Under the pieces are notes generated by a model. It did not search any database and was not told the DNA's origin. It saw only the letters and a program-made list of their open reading frames with translations. Below are positions 30,967-39,694 of a stretch of DNA of 64,000 bases, piece by piece. The stretch spans positions 1-64,000 of the forward strand of contig CAUYUJ010019899.1 of NCBI GenBank assembly GCA_963575745.1, read 5' to 3'. This DNA comes from Prorocentrum cordatum (Eukaryota > Sar > Dinophyceae > Prorocentrales > Prorocentraceae). A program made the translations under genes and the position numbers. Positions within the stretch are counted from its first letter, which is position 1. Every line of letters begins with the position of its first letter.

Positions 30967-33549
30967 TTCGGCGCGATCAACGAACAGGGCGAAAAAACCA
31001 GAGGAAACGCACAGCCAAATGAAAAGTGTTGCATTTGCGCCTGCGCGGACGCCGGCGTCCTTACAGGCCCTCAGAGAGGCGCCGTGGTGAAGAAGATCAT
31101 GGGCCTGTCCGGCCGCGACGACGACGTCGAGCACGCCTTGTCCATTGTTACGGAGCCTGTGCGGCACGCATATCAGGTTCCTATGTAAAATTATTTAATT
31201 ATTTTAAACAACACAAAAAACAACACACACACACAACAGGCCCTCATCCAGAAGAACAAGGAGTACCAGCAGCCAAAGCAGGAGGACGCGCCAGAGCTGA
31301 AGGAGGAGGAGGAGGAGGAGGCGAAGGAGAAGCCAGGGGAGGAGCCTAGAGAGACGCAGCTGAAAACGACAGAACCGCAGCGAAGGCTCCTCGCGGACGT
31401 GTTGGACCAGGGCGGCTTCGGGCTTTGCTCGGAGTACGCCCTGGCCACAACTTCCGCCCACGTCTTGAGGATCAAGTTCAACACCACCGCGGAGTCCAAG
31501 GAGATCCTTGACTCCTGGATGGCGAACGGCCTCCCGCCAAAGGTTTCTAGGTTCGTGAAACACAAAAAGCGTGCGACTACCAATTAATGGTTAAAAAAGT
31601 TTCAAAACATTTTTTCGATTTGTTTTGTAGCGTGGTTTTTATTCTGAAGCAATTGGTTGTCGCGTGCGTTTTTGTGTTGTTCCCGTGAAAGGCGCTTTGG
31701 CCAGATATCATGGCCGAGAAACTGGGGCGGTTCTGCGTGCGGAAGAAACAGACCATCCGCTACTTCAGATCGTACGCGAGAGAGGTCACGCGGAACTTTG
31801 ACGAAGCGTGCAAGCTCGTGGACAAGTGCCGCGGCCTGTACGTCATCGTCATCGTGGCCAGAGTACCGCCAACTTCGACGGGAACGCACGCCATGGCAGG
31901 CGTGCGTTGGTGCCTGGACGGCACGTTGGCGTGCCTGAACTCGTGGGGCTCGGACGAAGAGGTCTACGAATTCGTCGCAGTGCCCAGCTTCGTCTCGGCG
32001 TACTCCACCGACGTGGTGGTGAGCAGGCGCTTCAAGCCTTCCCAGTACGAGAGCCGCCAAGACGAGGACGTTTTTTTTTTTTTGATTGATTGTCGTTTTT
32101 GTTGTTTTTGTCGCTTTTTGATAACAAAAAAACTTTTGTTTGATAGCGTCGTGCTCGCGGTTGTCGTGGTGGCCGCGGCGGCGGTGGCGATCGTGGTGGT
32201 GGTGGCGGTCGCGGTGGTGGTCGTGGTGGCGGGCGCGGTGGTCGCGTCGGTCGTGCTGTCGTCGTGTCCTTCCCCAGGACATGATCGTATCCCAGTGCCA
32301 GTTCATTAAGGACAACGCCCCGCGCGGCAACTTCGATTGCGAACAGACGATGTGGATCGACTTCCAGCTGAACGACCCGCATAGCCCCATCCACAGCTGG
32401 GAAGAGGGGAAGATTAAGGAGGTTCTCTCGCACATTAAGGACCAGGGCATTCAGGCGAAAAAGATCACGTACCACCCCATCTTCATCTTCGACACAGGGG
32501 GCGAGGGCGTCGAGCGCGCGAAGCGCATCGTGCCTACTTTCAAGAGCCACTCCTGCCTCATGGTCGGCGAGCCTGGCGAGGGGAAGACGCCGTACCTGGA
32601 GACGCTGGCATTCGCCATGGGCGACTACTACGCAGACAAGCTGGGGGACCGCGGCTTGGCCTCGTTCAGAGAGGGGCCAGACCTGGATTTCTTCAGGGCC
32701 GAAGAGGGCACGAAGCATTGCCCGTGCGTCTTTGATGACGGCGGCTTGTTCGAGCAGCGCCCGAAGACGTCGAAGGCTTTCTTGGGCGTCGGCCAGTTCC
32801 AGGCGATGACGAGGGAGCGGTGGGGGGCTGCCAAGTTCGTTCGGGGCCAGGCGCGCTTCGCCGCGGAGAACATGTACGACGAGACGGCTGTCCCCACCAT
32901 GGACGCGTGGCGCGGTATGTGCATCTTGTCGCCAGCTGAGGCCAAGCAGAAGCGAAACCAGTACTTCTTCGACGTGCTCAAGCGCACGTTCCCCAAGGAC
33001 ATGTCCAAAGCGAACGTCATGGCTCTCTTGAAGCGGTCCTCCGCGGTCGTGAACACCCCCAATGACGTGTTCGAGCGCTTGGCGGGTTTGGACTCGGACG
33101 TGACGAGGGCCCCGAAGGTTGGCCACTACATTACCAAGGCAGCGGGGAATATTCTCTACGACTACATCCACAACGGCGCGATGCGGGACGCCGAGGAATA
33201 CAACTCGCTGAGGGACAAGCAGCTCCGCTTCATGAAGGCGCTGCTGGACAAGGGTTCCGTGCCCCTGCCTCTCTCGGTCAAGGAGGAGCAGCCGCCTGAC
33301 GGCGCCGAGGGCGGCAGTAGTTCGTCGGCGGCCCGCGAGCCCCTCCCGCCCTTGCCCAAGCGCATCTGCTGGGCGAGGTCGTTCGGGAGCATCCCGGAGG
33401 TCGAGATCGACCTCTCGAGCTCACCCGACGAGGCCCGCGGCGCCGCCGCCGCGCCCAGTAGCCAGGACCTCGCCGCTGCGCTCGCCGATGCAGACAACGG
33501 CGATCCGCTCGGCCTGGGCGGCGGAATGAATGCCGATGCGTCGGAATGA
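30967..33549 (+). CDS. Papain-like cysteine protease fused to a P-loop (Rep/SF3-like) ATPase, four exons
   Basis: Exons 30967-31176, 31240-31542, 31692-32069 and 32278-33549 join in phase 0 across three GT-AG introns, giving about 720 residues to TGA. The 5' boundary is an AG acceptor at 30965-30966 after a T-rich tract, so an upstream start exon is missing. Residues 1-70 are Cys-rich (NEKCCICACADAG). Residues 90-110 are Glu-rich. Then comes a C1 peptidase core: DQGGFGLCSEYALA (Gln127, Cys133), GTHAMAGV (His237), CLNSWG (Asn254), a full catalytic set. The last exon encodes Walker A GEPGEGKT (394-401), DLDFFR, Walker B VFDDG (448-452), a conserved-looking RWGAAKFVRGQ (478-488), and a Ser/Pro/Ala-rich acidic tail from about residue 620. 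The ATPase half resembles Rep-like P-loop proteins I remember as expanded in dinoflagellates; that is recall, not a search. Whether protease and ATPase form one polypeptide rests on the third intron. The alternative is two adjacent genes. Confidence 0.7.
31177..31239 (+). other. Intron 1 of the protease-ATPase gene (63 bp)
   Basis: GTTCCTATGT donor, ACACAACAG acceptor, phase 0. AT/CA-rich and sharply different from the GC-rich exons. Confidence 0.75.
31543..31691 (+). other. Intron 2 of the protease-ATPase gene (149 bp)
   Basis: Donor AAG|GTTTCTAG, acceptor CCGTGAAAG|GCG, phase 0. T-rich interior with stops in all frames. Confidence 0.7.
32070..32277 (+). other. Intron 3 of the protease-ATPase gene (208 bp)
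   Basis: Donor GAC|GTTTTTT, acceptor TTCCCCAG|GAC, phase 0. Starts T-rich and then has a GGTGGTCGTGG-type G/T repeat. This junction links the protease and ATPase halves and is the one most in need of transcript support. Confidence 0.6.
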
Positions 33550-33608
33550 GCGGGCGGCCGCTTCAGTGCGGGGCAGCCAGCGGCCAACGCTGCCCCTCGA
33601 TATTATAA

Positions 33609-33839
33609 ATGCTGATCGATTGTACACTGGCTGCCCCGACTATGCCAAAGACGAGGGAGTCACAGCAGCAACCACAAACGCTACCTTCCAGAAAACGTTG
33701 TCGCCACGTCGTCGTCACCCTCATATTCTTTGTGAACTTGTTCTTCCTTTCCTCACCGTTTGCTGCCCACGTCTCCCGATCGGCTGAGCAAGGTCTGCTG
33801 CCCAAAGCTAGACGCAGAGGGCCCATAAGGCGTTGGTAA
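33609..33839 (+). CDS. Small putative membrane protein, 76 aa
   Basis: ATG at 33609 (a second in-frame ATG follows at about 33642) to a stop at 33839. A Gln/Ser/Lys/Arg-rich N-terminus (RESQQQPQTLPSRKRCRH) is followed by a hydrophobic segment VVVTLIFFVNLFFLSSPF of about 18 residues and a basic C-terminus ending RRRGPIRRW. The topology would be one transmembrane helix or an uncleaved signal anchor. The composition is not repeat-derived. It starts 60 bp after the protease-ATPase stop and could be an independent small gene, a 5' exon, or chance. No family recognised. Confidence 0.28.
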   Translation: MLIDCTLAAPTMPKTRESQQQPQTLPSRKRCRHVVVTLIFFVNLFFLSSPFAAHVSRSAEQGLLPKARRRGPIRRW

Positions 33840-33904
33840 GGACACCTTGTGAAAACACAAGTCCCGTCCATGCTGCGGCCGCTGTCGTGAGGAAGCCTTG
33901 TAAC

Positions 33905-34012
33905 ACACGCACGCACACACACGCACACACACACACGCACACACACACACATACACACATACACACACACGCACGCACGCGCACACACACACACACACAC
34001 ACACACGCGCCT
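33905..34012 (+). repeat. CA microsatellite
   Basis: (CA)n with CG interruptions, about 105 bp. Antisense Val/Cys frames are artefacts. Confidence 0.95.
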
Positions 34013-34019
34013 GATAGTT

Positions 34020-34735
34020 TTAATCGTTTTCGTAAGGGAACTCTTATGAAAACGCAGGTATTCTTGATATGTTTGAAGTTTTTGACAAGACAACCATATA
34101 ACAACACAATTATTCTTGATATTGTTGATGGTTTGCATAAGGAAACCATGTGAAAACACAGATATTCCTTATATTTTTAATGGTTTTCGTTAGGAAACCT
34201 TGTGAAAACACAGATATTCCTGCTATTTTGTGGTTTTCTGGAGACGGGCGCCCCTCTTCCTCTTGCGCCACCAGCCTTTGCAGCGCGCCCGCATCAAGAA
34301 AACCACAAAATATCAGGAATATCTGTTTTTTTTCCACAGGGTTTCCTAACGAAAATCACAAAAAAATAGCAGGAATATATGTGTTTTCATATGGTTTCCT
34401 TACAGAAACCAAAAAAATCAAGAATATTTGTGTTTTCACAAGGTTTCTGTGCGACAGCCTTTCAAAATATTAGGAGTAGTTGTGTTTTCACATGTGTTCC
34501 TGCCTGGCGCATTGTCCCTGAGGGGCGTGGACCTGGGGAGGGAGCAGGGGGATGGGCACCCTTTTCCAGAAAACCAACAAACATCAGGAATATCTGTGTT
34601 TTCATTTGGTTTCCTAACGCAAACCATCAAAAATATCAGGAATATCTGTGTTTTCATATGGTTTCCTTGCCAAAGCATTCAAACATATCAGGAATATCTG
34701 TGTTTTCATATGGTTTCCTCAGAGAGCAGCCCCTT
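34020..34735. repeat. AT-rich satellite in inverted arrangement
   Basis: Units of about 58 bp. To the left of 34238 they read GGAAACC(A/T)TGTGAAAACACA with GATATTCCT; to the right of about 34300 they read AGGAATATCTGTGTTTTC with ATATGGTTTCCT, i.e. the other strand. The hinge is a GC-rich 60-bp segment (34240-34300). At least three units on the left and five on the right. Strikingly AT-rich for this window. Confidence 0.85.
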
Positions 34736-34755
34736 TTGTAAGGCTTCTCATAAGG

Positions 34756-34974
34756 AGGAGGAGGAGGAGGAGCAGCAGGAGGAGGATGAGAGGAGGAGGA
34801 GAAAGAAAAGAGAGGAAACAGAGGAAGAAGCAGAGAAGCAGGAGGAGGGAAAGGAGGAAGAGGAGGAGGAGGAGGAGGAGCAGCAGCAGGAGCAAACGAT
34901 CAATGATGGATTTGTGGTCGTGGGTGGTTTGGGGTGCGCTGGGGGGGGGCGACCATGTATATGTATATGTATAT

Positions 34975-35020
<46 letters not shown>
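34756..35020 (+). repeat. GGA/GAA tract, then TA microsatellite
   Basis: Purine-rich (GGA, AGA) at 34756-34895, and (TA)n with a short TGTA lead at 34955-35021. Confidence 0.9.
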
Positions 35021-35025
<5 letters not shown>

Positions 35026-35036
35026 TCTGGCTTTAA

Positions 35037-35190
35037 GTCGGGCGTGTCCCTCTACAGGAGGATCGTTCAAAAATAGTCAAACAATAGTCCAGGACGATTG
35101 TTCTGCCATTCTTGATTCTTTTTGGAGTATTGTTTTTTACGGTTTACAATGTTTCGTCCAAGATCCGCCTGTAGGGTGAAATGCCCGACC
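35037..35190. mobile_element. Family B MITE-like element, copy 3
   Basis: GTCGGGCGTGTCCCTCTACA with GGAGGAT at the left; CCGCCTGTAGGGTGAAATGC and CCGACC at the right. Flanked by TTAA and TAAT, consistent with a TA-rich target. Confidence 0.75.
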
Positions 35191-35627
35191 TAATCCTGGC
35201 TGGCTCCACCCGTTCGATCCCGACATGCGACGATCCGATGCGGCCCGACGCTTGCATGGCGGTGCTGTGCCTCCCTGCGCGGCCGATCCAATGTGATCTC
35301 GACTCCGCTTTCGGACGCAGATCGTGGGAGCCTGGGGTGCACTCTTTGATTCCGTCTTTGGCGTCGGCTAGCGTCTATTAGCGCCTGGGAGTCGATGGGC
35401 TAGCGTCGATTTAGAGTCGGCCAGCGTCGAACACCAGCTTCTCCTCCTGAGTCGTTCTCTCTAACGGTCCAGGGTCCCAGCGAGGGACATGGGAGGCAGA
35501 AGATGCCAAACACCTCCCGTCGTGGTTTTGTTCGCGGCGCGAGCATGGCTGGGGACTGATCCCGCAGGCTGCCGCACGCTGTGCGAGTACGACGGGATCT
35601 CCGCGCCCTGCAAGTCTCAGAAGGGAA

Positions 35628-35635
<8 letters not shown>
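35191..35635. other. No feature recognised
   Basis: Mixed composition; GCGTCG(A/G)-type phrases recur at 35360-35430. No gene supported. Confidence 0.4.
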
Positions 35636-35690
<55 letters not shown>

Positions 35691-35692
35691 TA
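35636..35692 (+). repeat. CAGA tetranucleotide microsatellite
   Basis: (CAGA)n of about 57 bp. A (TA)n follows at 35795-35815. Confidence 0.95.
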
Positions 35693-35875
35693 AATACACG
35701 TCGACGCCCAGGGAAGCCGAACATCCATCTCGAACACATGCGCAGTCTGCGCAGCGCAGAGGAGGCGAATCCTGCACTCTGTGTGTCGATCTGTATATAT
35801 ATATATATATATATATCTGCTTCCCTGGGCGCCCTGAGAGGTCCGCGCGTCAGAAAGGCAAGCAAAACAAACAAA

Positions 35876-36035
35876 ATGTGGAGGTCGCGCGTGCGGTGGG
35901 CCGCCGACCACATCTTCTCCTCCGAGCCGCGCCCGGCCGCGTGCTCGAAGGGCTACGACGTGGTCATGGTGCAGTGCCCCGTGTGCGCGGAGCGCTCCTC
36001 GGGGTGCCGCAGGCAGGGCTCGCCTCGGCTCCTCA
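35876..36035 (+). CDS. Exon-like Cys-rich segment with RVRWAADH and CPVC motifs
   Basis: From an ATG at 35876 the frame reads MWRSRVRWAADHIFSSEP, then CSKGYDVVMVQCPVCAE and SSGC. The spacing of Arg/Trp, an internal Cys, a hydrophobic V-V-M-V stretch and a final C-P-x-C matches the exon at 41173, so the two look like paralogous pieces of one domain. I associate this pattern, from memory, with Cys-rich ectodomains of multi-exon dinoflagellate membrane proteins like the one at 28147-30268. The 3' limit is uncertain; the frame runs into repetitive Arg/Ser/Asp-rich sequence. Confidence 0.35.
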
Positions 36036-36149
36036 AAACACTTCAAACTTCGATGCGACCTCGGCGGGTTCCGACCTCGACCCCGATCCGAGTCGGTTCG
36101 ATGCCGATTCTCGATGCGATCCGATCCGATTCGACTCGATCTCGAGATC

Positions 36150-36343
36150 TCGGGCCGGACGAGAGGGGGGATTGGGAAAGGGGGGGTTACAAAATTTGCT
36201 GCACGCAGCCGGTTTCGGACTCACCGAGGGGCCCATTCCTCGATACATGGCCGCCTCCGGCGCCGGGAGGCGCCGGGAAAATCAGCGACGCGAGCTGATT
36301 CTCAAACCTGCCCTTTGCTATCCCCCCCTTTCGCCCGACCCGA
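36150..36343. mobile_element. Family H inverted-repeat element, copy 1
   Basis: 194 bp from TCGGGCCGGACGAGAGGGGG to CCCCCCCTTTCGCCCGACCC GA, with inverted ends of about 37 bp. Interior GTTACAAAATTTGCTGCACG, CATTCCTCGATACATGG, GGGAAAATCAGCGACGCGAG. Confidence 0.8.
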
Positions 36344-36507
36344 ATATCCCACTTCGACCTGGCGTTCCGAGCCGGGCTCCGAGCTCTCAGCGCGGAGGCT
36401 GTGCTGGCCTGCCGGCCTGCGCCGATTCGGCCGGCCTCCCGGCTCGGCGGCCGGCCTCCGCCGATGCGACGTGTTTCGATCGCCGATCCGATGTGCAGTC
36501 GGACCGA

Positions 36508-36701
36508 TCGGGCCGGACGAGAGGGGAGGATAGGGAAAGGGGGGTTACGAAATTTGCTGCATGTGGCTGGTTTCGGCCCCACCGAGGGGCCCATTCCTCG
36601 ATACATGGGCGCCTCCAGCGCTGGGAGGCGCCGGGAAAATCAGCGACGCGAGCTGGTTCTCAACCCCCCCCTTTGCTATCCCCCCTTTTCGCCCGGCCCG
36701 A
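36508..36701. mobile_element. Family H inverted-repeat element, copy 2
   Basis: 194 bp, same orientation and length as the copy 165 bp upstream and only slightly diverged: GTTACGAAATTTGCTGCATG, CATTCCTCGATACATGGGCG. Confidence 0.8.
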
Positions 36702-36912
36702 ACCGAGGTATAAGATCGAGGTCGGTTCGGGGAGGGCAGTCTGAAGTTCTCCGTCGTACGCGTTGGATGTTCTAGTGCATCCTGGAGAGGGTGCCCTCGG
36801 ATGTTCTGTGTGTTTTGGCCGGCGGAGGGTCTCGTGTTCTTGAAGGACGTTGTTATGTCTTGGGTCCGACTGCATCGATTCGGTTTCGGGTTCTCCTAGC
36901 AAGGAGAGCATG

Positions 36913-37052
36913 AGCTGCGCCGTGCCCCTCTGCAGGAGGAGTAGTCAGACACAGTCAGACACTAGTCTGGGGGCGATGTTTCTACCCTTTGCTTACTATG
37001 TGTTCGTATTGGTTCATCTCCTCTCGCCCGAAATGCCCACGTCGGGGGACAG
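36913..37052. mobile_element. Degenerate family B-like element
   Basis: The left GTGCCCCTCTGCAGGAGGA and the right GGGACAGGCCCGACC resemble family B ends. The middle is unrelated, and the first bases of the left end are lost. Confidence 0.3.
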
Positions 37053-37279
37053 GCCCGACCTGGTGCCAGGAGGGAAGGAGGAGGCAGGAGAAGCAGGGAG
37101 AAGGAGGAGGTCGCCGATGCGATGGATCGGTTCGATTCTGGGCTCCCCCGGGCAGGGAGAGCATGGGCTGCGCCGCGAAGGAGGGTCCGCCGCCAAGGCC
37201 CGTCGTGGGCGACGGGTGCGACAAGAGGCTCGCGCGCGGGAGCAAACGAGGAGCGAGGATGGGGCGACGAGCGAAGACG

Positions 37280-37500
37280 AGCGAGGAGGAGGAGGAGGAG
37301 GAGGAGGAGGGAGGAGGAGGAGGAGGAGGTGGAGGAGGAGAGGAGTCCTCCTCCTCCTCCTCCTCCTCCTCCTCCTTCCTCCTCCTCCTCGACGCTCGTC
37401 CTCCTCCTCCTCCTCCTCCTCCTCCTCCTCCTCCTCCTCCTCCTCCTCCTCCTCCTCGTCGCTCGTCCTCCTCCTCCCTCTGCTCCCCTCCTCCTCCTCC
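37280..37500. repeat. Adjacent GGA and CCT tracts forming an inverted repeat
   Basis: (GGA)n at 37285-37345 is followed at once by (TCC)n at 37347-37392 and 37405-37455. The two purine/pyrimidine tracts face each other and could form a long hairpin. A short frame before it begins MGCAAKEGPPPRPVV (37170), unassigned. Confidence 0.85.
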
Positions 37501-37605
37501 TGTCCAGGCGCGGAGGAGAGGGAAGAGGAGGCTCAGCGCAAGGTGGGGTGGGAGGGGTCTACTTTGCCGACGCCTGTAGATCTAACACTCTATTCAGGAG
37601 CGAAA

Positions 37606-37735
37606 GAAGGACGTACATGTACATGAATCCGCGCTGGTTTCGAGAGCACGCATTGCACAAATGTTCGTATAACGCGGCCGATCTCGCGAATCGAGGGGCC
37701 GTGTTCATGTACATAGCTGGGTGCGTACGTCCTTT
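37606..37735. mobile_element. Single-copy inverted-repeat element
   Basis: AAGGACGTACATGTACATGA at the left faces TTCATGTACATAGCTGG and GCGTACGTCCTT at the right; about 130 bp with 20-25 bp inverted ends. No second copy seen here. Confidence 0.4.
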
Positions 37736-37924
37736 ATGGGCTCCCTATCTATGCCCTCGCGGGCTTCTCCACTCGTCTGTGTCTCTTCGCGCTTCCTGTG
37801 CCGCTTCGTCTGCAGTAAGGCGGTGGCTGCTTTGCGAGCTGTCCGTACGCTCCGGACGTCTTTTTACAGAGAAGAGCGCGACAGCCTCGTCGCTCAGGTT
37901 GACCTGGCGTAGCAAATCATCCGT

Positions 37925-38188
37925 GTGAACCCAAGACGCATCAACGGTGTTTCAATAGACCCTCCCGCCAAGCTCCCTCTTCAAAGGTCTCTACAAGAAT
38001 TCATCGAAGACGCCTGCGGCGAAACACCGCCGCCCCTGCGTTTTAGGATACGCCTATGTGGCCAAGCGTGTGGGCAATGTTTGGCCACGCTATTTGACCA
38101 TGCGTTGCCCCAGCCATTGTGGAAGCCCTTCGGGGAACACGTGGGGAGGAAAGAAGAGGATGAGGCGAGGGAGAAGAAAGGAGGATGA
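37925..38188 (+). CDS. Unidentified 87-codon open frame
   Basis: Opens at a GTG (no ATG in view) and ends at TGA. It reads NPRRINGVSIDPPAKLPLQ, SLQEFIEDACGETPPP, LCGQACGQCLATLFDHALP, KPFGEHVGRKEEDEAREKK. Composition is balanced and the sequence is not low complexity. No motif recognised. It could be an internal exon or a retroelement fragment. Part of it overlaps a small palindrome (GTGGCCAAGCG facing TTGGCCACGC), which counts against strong coding constraint. Confidence 0.22.
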   Translation: MNPRRINGVSIDPPAKLPLQRSLQEFIEDACGETPPPLRFRIRLCGQACGQCLATLFDHALPQPLWKPFGEHVGRKEEDEAREKKGG

Positions 38189-38204
38189 GGAGGAGGATGA
38201 GGAG

Positions 38205-38660
38205 AACTCTTGGGAGCTTCTTCTTTTATGTTGGGGCTTTCTGGGAGTTTCCCGGGATGTCTCTTGGGGGCCTCCTTGGCCTCTTGGGTGCCTTTGCGGG
38301 CTTCGGGGGGGGGCCTCTCTAACAATCTTACGGCGTTCCTGGCCCGTCTGACTCCGTCGGAAGCCGTCTTGAGAGCTTGTTTTGGCCGTCTTGGGGCCGT
38401 CTTGGGGTGCGTCAGGGTTGTCTTGGAGGCCATCTTGGGCGTCTTGGATGTGACTATGTTGGACCGCCCAGCAGCCCTCGAAAGAGGCGGCAGTTCGCAG
38501 CCCCCAAGAGACGGCGCGATGTCATTCTGATGTGCGTAAGATGTCATTACTTATGCTGGACCTCCCAGGAGCCCACGAAAGTGGCGATAGTTGCGCGGTT
38601 CGCAGCCATCCAGGGAGCAGCGCAGGAGGGGGCAGGAGGAGGAGGGAGGCGGGAGAGGAG
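38205..38660. repeat. CTTGGGG-rich region and a 96-bp tandem duplication
   Basis: 38225-38420 is rich in CTTGGGG(G)CC and GTCTTGGGG phrases. 38450-38610 holds two related units: TATGTTGGACCGCCCAGCAG and TATGCTGGACCTCCCAGGAG, each followed by a CGAAAG(A/T)GGCG phrase. Confidence 0.6.
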
Positions 38661-38699
38661 GAGGTGGGACCACAGCGTTCAATTCAAAACGAAAACGCA

Positions 38700-39130
38700 A
38701 CGCAGGAGGGCTGGCATTGATCCGCCATGCTGTTGCCCTGTGGTAAAACGAACGTGCGCGGTGCTAGGGCGAGAACAACATTTTGAGCAAGAGCCGCCCT
38801 ACATCCATTAAACGGTTGCACAGTCTTAAAACGAATGCGCGCGGCGCTAAGGGGAGAGCCACATGTTGAAGGCCACCCGCCCTCCACCCGTGAATATCTT
38901 GCACACGTTGGAACGAAAGTGCGCGGCCCTAAGGGGGTGAGCCACATTTTGAAAACCACGCGCCCTCCATCCGTGAATCTCATGCACACGTTGAAGGCGA
39001 ATGTGCTTGGCGCCGAGGGGAGAGCCACAGTGGAAAAACCAACCGCCTGCAATCCGTGAAACTCCTTCGAGGTTTAATACGAATGTGCGCGGCGCCGAGG
39101 CGAGAACCGCACTCTGACAATCACTGAGAC
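38700..39130 (+). repeat. 83-bp minisatellite, about five units
   Basis: ACGAATG(C/T)GCGCGGCGC, GAGAGCCACATTTTGAAAAC, CGCCCTCCATCCGTGAA; opposite orientation to 28500-28860. Confidence 0.85.
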
Positions 39131-39561
39131 ATAAGACGACACACAACAAGAAGTTTCTGTACACGTTCCGGTTGGACATGTGCCCTCGATGGGGGACGCA
39201 TGGTGCTAGTAAGTTGTTCTGCGTCCCACCCTTTATCGACGTCGTCGTTAGCCTCCCCTTCCTCCTCTCCATCGGCTTGGGCGTGTTTCTGAATCGGCCA
39301 CCCTTGCCACACTCGTTCTGAGCATCAGACACAAGCCGCAGCTGCAGCCATCAGCTGCCTGACCGATCAATCCCACACGTCCGACGATGCAATTTTTCAA
39401 CGCGCGGCCCCATGGGCACCAGAGGTCCCGAGTCCTGCTCCCCAGAGGTCCAGCTCTTCGCTCAGGGCCCTTCTTTTTGGTGGCCCTGGGGCCCGATGAC
39501 GGGAGCCGCAATCGAAGAAAACCCGCCCGTTGGATACAGATCGAAGAAGAAAAACGGCAGA
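39131..39561. other. No gene recognised
   Basis: Ordinary sequence. Contains CAGAGGTC and GGGCCC phrases but no recognised repeat family or convincing frame. Confidence 0.4.
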
Positions 39562-39694
39562 AGCATAAGCTTCTGACGGTCCGCGCAGATTTCTTGGGTC
39601 TGCGCCGGGACACCCTTCCCCAGCGCCCGGAGCGCGCCAGGGGTGCCCCAGCGCAGATCCAGGAAATCCGCGCGGACCGTCAGAAGCTTATGCT
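39562..39694. repeat. Family G foldback element, near-perfect hairpin
   Basis: Arms of about 45 bp: AGCATAAGCTTCTGACGGTC with CGCGCAGATTTCTTGGGTCT on the left, and CAGATCCAGGAAATCCGCGC with GGACCGTCAGAAGCTTATGC on the right, with about four mismatches around a 45-bp GC-rich loop. Confidence 0.85.

Noticed and set aside
33570-33660. GGGGCAGCCAG / CTGGCTGCCCC inverted pair after the protease-ATPase stop
   Set aside because: Only about 11 bp of perfect stem and no second copy; noted as a possible 3' UTR hairpin but not supported as an element.
35200-35240. tRNA-like T-loop phrase CCCGTTCGATCCCGAC
   Set aside because: No matching acceptor, D or anticodon arms at proper spacing.
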